NCBI RefSeq assembly: GCF_017811815.1
Contig: NZ_JADKZI010000008.1
Span: 1-64,000, forward strand
Length of the DNA stretch: 64,000 nucleotides
Reading direction: 5' to 3'
Source: Flavonifractor sp. AGMB03687
GTDB lineage: Bacteria > Bacillota > Clostridia > Oscillospirales > Oscillospiraceae
Under the pieces are notes generated by a model. That model was not told the origin of the DNA, searched no databases, and worked only from the letters and a program-made list of their open reading frames with translations. Shown one piece after another: positions 17,176-23,748 of this stretch. Every line of letters begins with the position of its first letter. Within the stretch, counting starts at the first letter, position 1. Both the position numbers and the translations under genes were made by a program.

Positions 17176-18624
17176 TTACTTCCCCTCCCGGTTCAGCAGG
17201 TCCCGTTTCAGGTCCCACAGCTTCTGAGAAAGGTCGACATAATAATTATGAGGATTCTCGAAGCGCTTCACCTCGTCCCACAGCAGATCGATCTGCCCGG
17301 CGCACCAGGCCCGCATCTCCGCGATGGGCGGGGAGTCGTACACCCGCTTGCCCTTCTGGAAGATGGGCACCAGCAGCTCCTTGGCGGTGAAGTTGGTGAA
17401 CACACTGCGCTTCCAGGTGGCGTCCGGGTCGAAGAGCTCCAGAGGCTGGCTCTCGTCCACCTTTTCGTCCCACAGGGTGATGAGGTCGGCAAAGGCCTTC
17501 CCCGTCTCATTGTCAAAGAGGCGGTACACCTTCTTGAAGCCGGGGTTGGTGATCTTGTCCGGATTGGCGCTGATCTTAATCTTGGGGATGATATTGCCCT
17601 CTTTATCCTCCACTGCGGCCAGCTTGTACACGCCGCCGAACACCGGCTCGCTCTTGGAGGTGATGAGCCGCTCGCCCACGCCGAAGGAGTCGATCTTGGC
17701 GCCCTGGAGCAGCAGGTCCCGGATGATGTACTCGTCCAGGGAGTTGGAGGCCACGATCTTGCACTCGGTGAGCCCCGCCGCGTCCAGCATCTTGCGGGCC
17801 TTCCGGGACAGGTAGGTCAGATCGCCGGAATCCAGCCGGATGGCGCAGTTGGTGATGCCCTGAGGCAGCAGCACCTCTTTGAAGGCCTTGATGGCATTGG
17901 GCACACCGGACTTGAGCACGTTGTAGGTATCCACCAGCAGGGTAGCGGAGTGGGGATAGAGCTGGCAGTAGGTCTTGAAGGCGGTATACTCGTCAGGGAA
18001 CATCTGGACCCAGGAGTGGGCCATGGTGCCGCCGGCGGGAGAGCCGTACACCTCATCAGCCAGAGTGCAGGCGGTACCGGCGCAGCCGGCGATGTAGGAG
18101 GCCCGGGCGCCCAGAATGGCGGCGTCGGGACCCTGGGCCCGGCGGGAACCAAACTCGCTCACCGGCCGCCCGTCCGCCGCCCGCACAATGCGGTTGGTCT
18201 TGGTGGCGATGAGGGACTGGTGGTTCAGGGTGAGCAGCAGGAAGGTTTCGATAAACTGGGCCTCAATGGCGGGGGCCCGCACGGTGAGGAAGGGCTCCCG
18301 GGGGAAGATGGGGGTGCCCTCAGGCACGGCCCAGATGTCGCCGGTGAACTTGAAGTTCTTCAGATACTCCAGGAAGCCCTCGCAGAAGCAGCCCTTGCCC
18401 CGCAGATAGGCGATATCCTCTTCGTCAAAGTGGAGCCGCTCCACATAGTCGATGACCTGCTCCAGACCGGCGGCGATGGCAAAACCGCCCCCGTCGGGCA
18501 CGTTGCGGAAAAACACGTCAAAGTAGCAGACCTGCTCGGCATAGCCCTCCGTCTGGAAGTAGCCGTTGCCCATGGTGAGCTCGTAGAAGTCGCAGAGCAG
18601 GGTGTAATTCATATGTTCCTTCAT
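17176..18624 (-). CDS. pncB: Nicotinate phosphoribosyltransferase
   Basis: A 482-residue enzyme that joins nicotinate and PRPP (with ATP) to nicotinate mononucleotide in the NAD salvage pathway. Clear family blocks: CDFYELTMGNGYFQTEG at the N-terminus, VSEFGSRRAQGPDAAILGAR, ASYIAGCAGTACTLADEVYG, MAHSWVQMFPDEYTAF, CAIRLDSGDLTYLSRKARKM and KIVASNSLDEYIIRDLLLQG. ATG at 18624 overlaps the pncA stop (ATGA) and has GGGAGG 10 nt upstream. With pncA it makes a complete nicotinamide-to-NaMN route. Confidence 0.95.
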   Translation of the reverse strand: MKEHMNYTLLCDFYELTMGNGYFQTEGYAEQVCYFDVFFRNVPDGGGFAIAAGLEQVIDYVERLHFDEEDIAYLRGKGCFCEGFLEYLKNFKFTGDIWAVPEGTPIFPREPFLTVRAPAIEAQFIETFLLLTLNHQSLIATKTNRIVRAADGRPVSEFGSRRAQGPDAAILGARASYIAGCAGTACTLADEVYGSPAGGTMAHSWVQMFPDEYTAFKTYCQLYPHSATLLVDTYNVLKSGVPNAIKAFKEVLLPQGITNCAIRLDSGDLTYLSRKARKMLDAAGLTECKIVASNSLDEYIIRDLLLQGAKIDSFGVGERLITSKSEPVFGGVYKLAAVEDKEGNIIPKIKISANPDKITNPGFKKVYRLFDNETGKAFADLITLWDEKVDESQPLELFDPDATWKRSVFTNFTAKELLVPIFQKGKRVYDSPPIAEMRAWCAGQIDLLWDEVKRFENPHNYYVDLSQKLWDLKRDLLNREGK

Positions 18625-19166
18625 GGTGTTGTAACCTCCCGGTTGATAACCGTGATCTGCAGGGCCTCCATCAGGTCCAGCACGTTGTGATGGAGGGCGG
18701 GGTCCGGTCCGGCGGTACAGGCGGCATCCACCACCAACTCCGCCTCCGGCAGCGCCCCCTTGGCCACAATGGCATTGGACAGCACGCACAGGTAGGACAC
18801 CAGCCCCACCAGCTCAATGCGGTCATACCCCTGTTCCTTCAGCCAGCCGCCCAGCCACAGGGAGGGAAAGGCGGGCTTGCGCACCACCATATCCCGGCTC
18901 TTGTCCATGGCCTGTCCAGTCTGGCCGTAGAGCTGCCACCCCTCCGAGTTCATGAGGCAGTGGGGTACCGGCAGCTTTCGCCCCTCCTGGGTCTCCAGGT
19001 AGTTTTCCTGGTGGGTATCCATGGTAAAGGCCACGTCGTGACCGGCGGCATGGTAGGCGGCAATTTTCTGGGCGATGGGGCCGTCCAGTTTCTCCGCCCC
19101 GGCAAAGCCCAGGGCGCCGTCCACAAAGTCCTTCTGGTAATCCACCACCAGCAGCAGCTGTTTCAT
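18621..19166 (-). CDS. pncA: Nicotinamidase (isochorismatase-fold)
   Basis: A 181-residue cysteine hydrolase that deamidates nicotinamide to nicotinate. The catalytic triad is visible: Asp9 in LLLVVDYQKDFVDGALG, Lys in DMVVRKPAFPSLW and Cys in ELVGLVSYLCVLSNAIV; metal-binding FTMDTHQENYLETQEG follows. AAAGGAGG is 7 nt before the ATG at 19166. It is the first gene of a two-gene operon with pncB, behind its own promoter and a palindrome, which supports nicotinamidase over other isochorismatase-like activities. Confidence 0.92.
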   Translation of the reverse strand: MKQLLLVVDYQKDFVDGALGFAGAEKLDGPIAQKIAAYHAAGHDVAFTMDTHQENYLETQEGRKLPVPHCLMNSEGWQLYGQTGQAMDKSRDMVVRKPAFPSLWLGGWLKEQGYDRIELVGLVSYLCVLSNAIVAKGALPEAELVVDAACTAGPDPALHHNVLDLMEALQITVINREVTTP

Positions 19167-19187
19167 GGCCGTTCCTCCTTTACTGTC

Positions 19188-19229
19188 AAGACACCTGTCT
19201 ATTATAGGTGTCTTGCAGTCAAATTGCAA
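19188..19229 (-). promoter_or_regulatory. pncAB promoter with 9-bp inverted repeat (NiaR-like operator)
   Basis: Minus strand: TTGCAA (19224-19229), 17-nt spacer, TATAAT (19201-19206). An inverted repeat AAGACACCT / AGGTGTCTT (19188-19196 and 19206-19214, 9-bp centre) covers the -10 and start point, where a repressor would block transcription. NiaR (YrxA) controls niacin genes in many Firmicutes and its sites contain similar ACACCT/AGGTGT elements, so NiaR is the likely ligand; this is inference. Confidence 0.72.
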
Positions 19230-19734
19230 GGGCCTTCTCGAAGCAGGGGTAGGTAAGGGGCCGGCCGTGGAGGTGGGTCTCCCCCACCTTGGTAAAGCCC
19301 ATCTTGCGGATGAGGGCCTGCATCCGGTCATTCAGCGAATAGGTGTCGATGCGCATGGCGGCAATGCCCTGACGGCGGGCCTCCCCCTCGGCAAAAGCAA
19401 AGAGGGCGGAGCCCACTCCATGGCGCTGGAAGATGGGGTCGATGGCCATGCGGTGGATGACCACCGCCGGGCGGCTGGTGGTCCAGGGCAGGGGATCGTA
19501 CTCGGGAGACTCGCTGGTGTTGATACAGGCCACTCCGGCCAGCTGGCCGTCAATAATGGCGGCGTACAGCTCGCCCCGGTCGATATCCCCGGCATAAAAG
19601 TCCCGGGTGGGGTAGTCCTCCCCCCACTGGGGGTTGCCCAGCTGGTTCATATGGACCACCGCCCGGCGCACCAGGGCCCAGATCTGGTCCAGGTCCTCCC
19701 GCCGGGCGGGGCGGATGGTCAGTTTTTCGGTCAT
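19219..19734 (-). CDS. GNAT-family N-acetyltransferase
   Basis: A 171-residue acetyltransferase. The N-terminal LTIRPARREDLDQIWALVRR and the acetyl-CoA-binding core VIHRMAIDPIFQRHGVGSAL (R/Q-x-x-G-x-G/A pattern) with LIRKMGFTKVGETH are typical of GNAT proteins. The substrate is unknown. ATG at 19734 overlaps the stop of the preceding TIGR04255 gene (ATGA), so the two are cotranscribed; an earlier in-frame start would lie deep inside that gene. Its stop codon lies just before the -35 box of the pncA promoter. Confidence 0.88.
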   Translation of the reverse strand: MTEKLTIRPARREDLDQIWALVRRAVVHMNQLGNPQWGEDYPTRDFYAGDIDRGELYAAIIDGQLAGVACINTSESPEYDPLPWTTSRPAVVIHRMAIDPIFQRHGVGSALFAFAEGEARRQGIAAMRIDTYSLNDRMQALIRKMGFTKVGETHLHGRPLTYPCFEKALAI

Positions 19735-20537
19735 TCCGCCACCAGAGTGGGGCCCATGGCCTCGTGGAGGGTGGAGGTCACCGCGCCCCGGAAGAGGCAG
19801 ACGGCGTAGCGGTGCATCTTCTCCAGCTTCTCCGGCACGGCGTCGGCATTGATCTGGCCGCCGGTGGAGAAGTCGCTGTCCAGGATGAAGCGGGTCTCCT
19901 TGGGCTGGTTGGCGTTCTGGGGGTTGTTGGCGCCCACCAGGCCGGGACCGGCGTGGACCTTCATGCGATAGCCGCCCACCAGAGGAGTCTCCACATCCAG
20001 GGCACACTTGACGATCTCACTCTCCTCCACGTCGGGCTCGCCCAGGATGCCGATATACTGGCTCTGGATCAGGTCGTCCCACAGCTGATCCTCCAGGCCC
20101 AGGGCCTTGCGGGAGACGGCGTTGACGTAGCGCAGGCCAATGCGCTCAAAGTAGGCGGGCTGATAGATCTGGATGAACTGGGCCAGGGCCTGATCCAGCC
20201 GGATGGCAAAGTCCTCCCACCGCTGGTAGGTCAGGGTGGACAGGGCGATGAAGTTCTGGGTCAGGTTGATCTTCCAACGGCCGTCCTCCGAGATGAAGTG
20301 GTAGTTGGTGATGGGCTTCTGGGGCTCCAGGGCGGTGGCGTTGCCCTTCTTCACCACCTTGGGGGGAAGCTGCTCCTGCCGGGTCATATACTTGGGGAAA
20401 TCCTTCCGAATGGCCTCCTGGAAGGCGGCGGGCTCATTGGCCCCGATGGACAGGATGGTGGGGAAACGAAGCTGGCAGATAACCTCCACCAGCGGAGAGC
20501 GGGCGTAATGGACACGCTCGTATGGCGCAAACAGCAT
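19731..20537 (-). CDS. TIGR04255-family protein, unknown function
   Basis: A 268-residue protein matching the sporadically distributed TIGR04255 family: the N-terminal YARSPLVEVICQLRFPTILS, PAAFQEAIRKDFPKYMTRQE, middle LTYQRWEDFAIRLDQAL and PAYFERIGLRYVNAVSRKAL. The family has no known role; members in defence-like or toxin-antitoxin settings have been noted, but here the neighbour is only a GNAT enzyme. AAGGAG is 8 nt before the ATG and it has a near-consensus promoter. Confidence 0.8.
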   Translation of the reverse strand: MLFAPYERVHYARSPLVEVICQLRFPTILSIGANEPAAFQEAIRKDFPKYMTRQEQLPPKVVKKGNATALEPQKPITNYHFISEDGRWKINLTQNFIALSTLTYQRWEDFAIRLDQALAQFIQIYQPAYFERIGLRYVNAVSRKALGLEDQLWDDLIQSQYIGILGEPDVEESEIVKCALDVETPLVGGYRMKVHAGPGLVGANNPQNANQPKETRFILDSDFSTGGQINADAVPEKLEKMHRYAVCLFRGAVTSTLHEAMGPTLVAE

Positions 20538-20570
20538 AGCGGCTGCTCCTTCCTATTGATAGTCTCATCT

Positions 20571-20599
20571 ATTTTATCCCCGAATGTGCCCTGTGTCAA
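20571..20599 (-). promoter_or_regulatory. Sigma-A promoter of the TIGR04255-GNAT operon
   Basis: Minus strand TTGACA (20594-20599), 17-nt spacer, TAAAAT (20571-20576). Confidence 0.8.
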
Positions 20600-20610
20600 A
20601 CGCTTCGGCC

Positions 20611-20639
20611 TTGCATTCCCAAACTTTGGCCGGTATAAT
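20611..20639 (+). promoter_or_regulatory. Sigma-A promoter of the aldose-epimerase gene
   Basis: TTGCAT (20611-20616), 17-nt spacer, TATAAT (20634-20639); divergent from the promoter at 20571-20599, with the two -35 boxes 11 bp apart. Confidence 0.8.
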
Positions 20640-20669
20640 GCTGGTGAGAATCATAAGGAGGCGCGTAAG

Positions 20670-21548
20670 ATGGAACTGGAACTGAAGCGGGGCGGCCGCA
20701 CCGCCCGGGTAGCCACTCACGGCGGCGAGCTGATCTCCTACCGGGACGAGGCCGGTCTGGAGTATATCTGGACAGGAGACGAGGCCTACTGGGCCGGGCG
20801 CAATCCCCTCCTCTTCCCCATTGTGGGCGGACTGCGGGACGGCAAGGTACACATCGAGGGCAACGAGGTATCCATGAAGCGCCACGGCTTTGCCCGCAAC
20901 AGTGAATTTTCCGTCATCGGCCACGGTGAGGACTGGGCGGAGCTGGAGCTGCGGGAGAGTGCCGACACCCTGGCGGTCTATCCCTACCCCTTCAAGCTGA
21001 CGGTGCGCCAGCAGCTCACTGACACCGGCTTTACCACCGCCGTTACCGTCACCAACACCGGAGACAAGCCCATGCCCTTCTGCCTGGGAGCTCACACCGG
21101 CTTCCGCTGCCCCCTGGAGGAGGGGGAGTCCTTCACCGACTACGAGGTGCTCTTTGACGAGAAGGAAACCTGCCCCACCCTGGTGCCCGACGCCAACGGT
21201 CTGGACCGCAACCGCACCCGCCCCTGCCTGGAGAACACCGACGTGCTTCCTCTGACCTACCAGTACTTTGATGACATGGACACCCTGGTCTTCCAGGGCC
21301 TCAAGTCCCAGTCGGTACGCCTGCGCAGTAAGAAGAGCGGCAAAGGCGTGCGCATGACCTTCCCCGGCTTCCCGGTGCTGGCCCTGTGGTCCATGCCAGG
21401 CAAGGCGGCCCCCTATCTGTGCATCGAGCCCTGGCACGGCGTCCCTGCCGTGGTGGACGAGGGCCCGGAACTTTCCGACAAGGCCTTCTGCATCACCCTG
21501 GCCCCCGGCGAAAGCCGCACCCTGAGCTATCAGGTGGACACCCTTTGA
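20670..21548 (+). CDS. Aldose 1-epimerase family protein
   Basis: A 292-residue galactose-mutarotase-like beta-sandwich protein, probably interconverting sugar anomers (possibly hexose-6-phosphates, as in YeaD relatives). Pattern: VATHGGELISYRDEAGLEYI, WAGRNPLLFPIVGGLRDGKV, SMKRHGFARNSEFSV (catalytic His-Gly-Phe), CLGAHTGFRCPL, LWSMPGKAAPYLCIEPWHGV with the Glu-x-W catalytic region. ATG at 20670 has AAGGAGG 8 nt upstream; the frame stays open far upstream but that overlaps the divergent gene. Monocistronic, closed by a bidirectional terminator. Confidence 0.9.
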   Translation: MELELKRGGRTARVATHGGELISYRDEAGLEYIWTGDEAYWAGRNPLLFPIVGGLRDGKVHIEGNEVSMKRHGFARNSEFSVIGHGEDWAELELRESADTLAVYPYPFKLTVRQQLTDTGFTTAVTVTNTGDKPMPFCLGAHTGFRCPLEEGESFTDYEVLFDEKETCPTLVPDANGLDRNRTRPCLENTDVLPLTYQYFDDMDTLVFQGLKSQSVRLRSKKSGKGVRMTFPGFPVLALWSMPGKAAPYLCIEPWHGVPAVVDEGPELSDKAFCITLAPGESRTLSYQVDTL

Positions 21549-21552
21549 TCTT

Positions 21553-21598
21553 AAAAAAGGAGCCCTTTGGACGTTTCTGTCCAAAGGGCTCTTTTTTC
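21553..21598. terminator. Bidirectional intrinsic terminator
   Basis: Stem AGCCCTTTGGAC / GTCCAAAGGGCT, flanked by A-run and T-run, between the epimerase gene and the bil operon. Confidence 0.9.
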
Positions 21599-22079
21599 AA
21601 TGGGTGATCTGTTCCTTCAGCCGGTCCAGGTCCCCCTGGTCGGGGTGGCACAGGGCCCGGTCAAAATTCTCCAGCATGGCGGTGCGCCGGGGGCTGTCCT
21701 CCATGCCCTCGTAGCGGTCCCGCACCACCTGTGGCATCTTGCCTTGGCACATGTAGGTGCCCACCACCTGGACGTTGGGACCCAGGTTTTCCTTCACCCG
21801 GCCCAGGATCTGGTCAAAGTAGGCGGGGGCGCCGCCGAAGCCGGCGGTACCGAAGAGGAAGATCCGCTGGTTGGTGAGGCCCTTCAGAAAGTGGGCGGTC
21901 TGCTCGTCGCAGGTACCCTTGTCGGTCCAGAAGCCCACATAGATGGTGTCGGCCACCAGGGCCTCGGCATGGGGCTCTCCGAAGTAGCGGCACTCCTCCT
22001 CAGACAGGGCCTCCCGGACGGCCTGGGCCAGCTGGGCAGTGTTGCCGGTACGGCTGCTGTATGCAATGGCGTAGCTCAT
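21597..22079 (-). CDS. bilS: BilS-like flavodoxin-family protein
   Basis: A 160-residue flavodoxin-fold protein: the FMN phosphate loop AYSSRTGNTAQLAQAV at the N-terminus, YVGFWTDKGTCDEQTAHFLK, IFLFGTAGFGGAPAYFDQIL and NVQVVGTYMCQGKMP. It overlaps the 3' end of the reductase gene by 4 nt (ATGA), and the order MarR-reductase-flavodoxin is that of the gut bilQ-bilR-bilS operon, in which BilS is an accessory flavoprotein improving bilirubin reduction. It is probably an electron carrier for BilR. Last gene of the operon. Confidence 0.85.
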   Translation of the reverse strand: MSYAIAYSSRTGNTAQLAQAVREALSEEECRYFGEPHAEALVADTIYVGFWTDKGTCDEQTAHFLKGLTNQRIFLFGTAGFGGAPAYFDQILGRVKENLGPNVQVVGTYMCQGKMPQVVRDRYEGMEDSPRRTAMLENFDRALCHPDQGDLDRLKEQITH

Positions 22080-23188
22080 GTACGTTCCTTCCTTTCATAG
22101 ATGCAGTGGACGCCCTGGTGGGTCATCATGCCACCCAGGCACTTCTTGTTGCAGCGGACACAGCGATGAAGGTCCGCTGTCCGGCCGGAGCACACCTTGT
22201 TGGGCCACTCCGGGTCGGCAATGAGCTGGCGGCTCATGGCGGCACAGTCTATGCGGCCGCTTTGCAGCTGCTCCTCCACAAAGTCCGGGTCGGTGAGCCC
22301 GCCCACGCCGCAGATGGGCAGCGTGGTGAGTCTGCGCACCTGGTCGCAGAATTTGAGGAAGCAGCCCTCCGCCCCAAATTCCGGGTGGTTTTTTGGGGGA
22401 ATGGTGTCGGTCAGCTCCCCGTGGTTGGCCAAGGTAACATGGAAGCTGGTGACGCCCGCCTCCTCCAGCAGGGGGACGAAGATGGGCAGCTCCTCCTCCA
22501 GCACCCCGGCATTGCCGTAGTGGGGATTTTCCTGGCGCACCGCCAGCTTGTAGTCGATGGGCAAGTCGGGCAGGCGGCAGCGGATGGCGGACACCGCGTC
22601 CACCCCAAAGCGGGCCCGGTTCGCCGGGCTGCCGCCGTAGCGGTCGGTGCGGCCATTGAAGACGGCGGAGCTGAAGCTGCCGCACATCCGGTCCCCGTGG
22701 ACCTGGACCATGTCAAAGCCCGCCTGGACGGCCAGCTCCGCCGTCTTGCCGAAGGCGTCGGTGATCTCCGCCACCTTCTCCTCCGGCAGACCGGTGATAT
22801 AGGGCCCCACCTGCTGGTTGAGCAGGGGCCGCAGCTCCGCTTTGGAGATGCGCCCGGTGAGCACGCCGGGGACATACTTCAGCATGGCCTTGAAGTTGGA
22901 GTCGGACTGGTGGAGCTGGGCACACAGCTTGCACCCGTAGGGGTGGACGGCATCTGCCAGGCTCTTGTAAAACGCCATGCCCTTCTTGGTATACAGGGAG
23001 GGTCCAAAACCGTGGGGCAGCACCGGCACATCGCCGATGATGATCATGGCACAGCCTCCGGCGGCGATTTTGCGCAGCCGCTCCAGCAGTTCCTCCTGCG
23101 GGAGGCCCAGACTGGTGGGGGCGAAGATGACCCGGTTCTTTAAGGTCAGCCCGCCGTAATTCAGGGGGCTGCGGATGGTGTCATACAT
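22076..23188 (-). CDS. bilR: BilR, bilirubin reductase (Old Yellow Enzyme family)
   Basis: A 370-residue flavin oxidoreductase of the 2,4-dienoyl-CoA reductase / OYE type (N-terminal SPLNYGGLTLKNRVIFAPTS, GRTDRYGGSPANRARFGVDA, CGVGGLTDPDFVEEQLQSGR). The usual HGAHGY active-site segment is replaced by HGDRMCGSF, with Asp166 and Arg167 at exactly the positions reported as essential in gut BilR, which reduces bilirubin to urobilinogen. The C-terminus has a cysteine cluster (CVRCNKKC, then C362) for an Fe-S centre, and the second NADPH domain of long relatives is missing, as in the short BilR form. Start ATG 23188 lies within the end of bilQ. Confidence 0.9.
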   Translation of the reverse strand: MYDTIRSPLNYGGLTLKNRVIFAPTSLGLPQEELLERLRKIAAGGCAMIIIGDVPVLPHGFGPSLYTKKGMAFYKSLADAVHPYGCKLCAQLHQSDSNFKAMLKYVPGVLTGRISKAELRPLLNQQVGPYITGLPEEKVAEITDAFGKTAELAVQAGFDMVQVHGDRMCGSFSSAVFNGRTDRYGGSPANRARFGVDAVSAIRCRLPDLPIDYKLAVRQENPHYGNAGVLEEELPIFVPLLEEAGVTSFHVTLANHGELTDTIPPKNHPEFGAEGCFLKFCDQVRRLTTLPICGVGGLTDPDFVEEQLQSGRIDCAAMSRQLIADPEWPNKVCSGRTADLHRCVRCNKKCLGGMMTHQGVHCIYERKERT

Positions 23189-23598
23189 GTGGAATTCGCT
23201 TCTTTCCTGGTTGCTTTGGCCAGGAGGGCAAAGAGCTGCTCCCGCTCGTGGGCGTCCAGGGCGGTCAAAGCCTGCGCATCCCAGTCGAAGAACACCTGGT
23301 GACTGACCTGGAAGGCCTCCTGCCCCTTGGCGCTCAGGTCCAGGCGGTAGGCCCGGCCCTTCTTCTCCCGGGTGAGGACCCCCTCCTCCACCAACCGGGT
23401 GACGGTGCGCTGGGAGTAGCCCCAGTCCAGCCCCAGAGCCTCGGTGAGCTCCGCCTGGGTGCACCCCGGGTGTTTGCCCACATAGAGCAGGGGAAAGAGA
23501 GAGCCAAAGTGCAGCCCCAGCTCCTGGAGCCGCCGGGTGGTGTAGGAGGTAAAGCCCCGGTGGAATACGGTGACATAGTAGGCCAGTGTCTGGAACAT
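23161..23598 (-). CDS. bilQ: BilQ-like MarR-family regulator
   Basis: A 145-residue winged-helix MarR regulator: LGLHFGSLFPLLYVGKHPGC, TQAELTEALGLDWGYSQRTV (recognition helix), RLVEEGVLTREKKGRAYRLD (wing) and a C-terminal dimerisation helix. First gene of the bil operon with AAAAGGAG about 9 nt before the ATG; the 3' end overlaps bilR by 28 nt. It probably represses its own operon through the palindrome at 23644-23660 and is released by a tetrapyrrole or aromatic ligand; the ligand is inference. Confidence 0.88.
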   Translation of the reverse strand: MFQTLAYYVTVFHRGFTSYTTRRLQELGLHFGSLFPLLYVGKHPGCTQAELTEALGLDWGYSQRTVTRLVEEGVLTREKKGRAYRLDLSAKGQEAFQVSHQVFFDWDAQALTALDAHEREQLFALLAKATRKEANSTCMTPSAAP

Positions 23599-23629
23599 GA
23601 ACGGTCAACTCCTTTTCCTGACTCGGCCC

Positions 23630-23660
23630 AGTATACCCGCATCACTTGACTAAGTCAAGT
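23630..23660 (-). promoter_or_regulatory. bilQRS promoter and MarR operator palindrome
   Basis: Minus strand TTGACT (23653-23658), 17-nt spacer, TATACT (23630-23635). A 17-bp palindrome ACTTGACT-T-AGTCAAGT (23644-23660) covers the -35 box, the size and position expected for a MarR-family dimer site. Confidence 0.8.
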
Positions 23661-23687
23661 ATATTTTGTGAACATCCGCAAACAACA

Positions 23688-23722
23688 GGGCCCCCGGCAT
23701 TCGCTGTGAATGCCGGGGGCCC
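23688..23722 (-). terminator. Hairpin terminator after the SLH gene
   Basis: Perfect 15-bp stem GGGCCCCCGGCATTC / GAATGCCGGGGGCCC, 5-nt loop, 26 nt past the stop codon; the tail on the minus strand is TGTTGTTTG. Confidence 0.7.
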
Positions 23723-23748
23723 ATCCTATGCGGTAGGTATTTCTTTGC

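Noticed and set aside
19764-20669. 600-residue version of the aldose epimerase
   Set aside because: The upstream part is antisense to the TIGR04255 gene; the RBS, promoter and family N-terminus all place the start at 20670.
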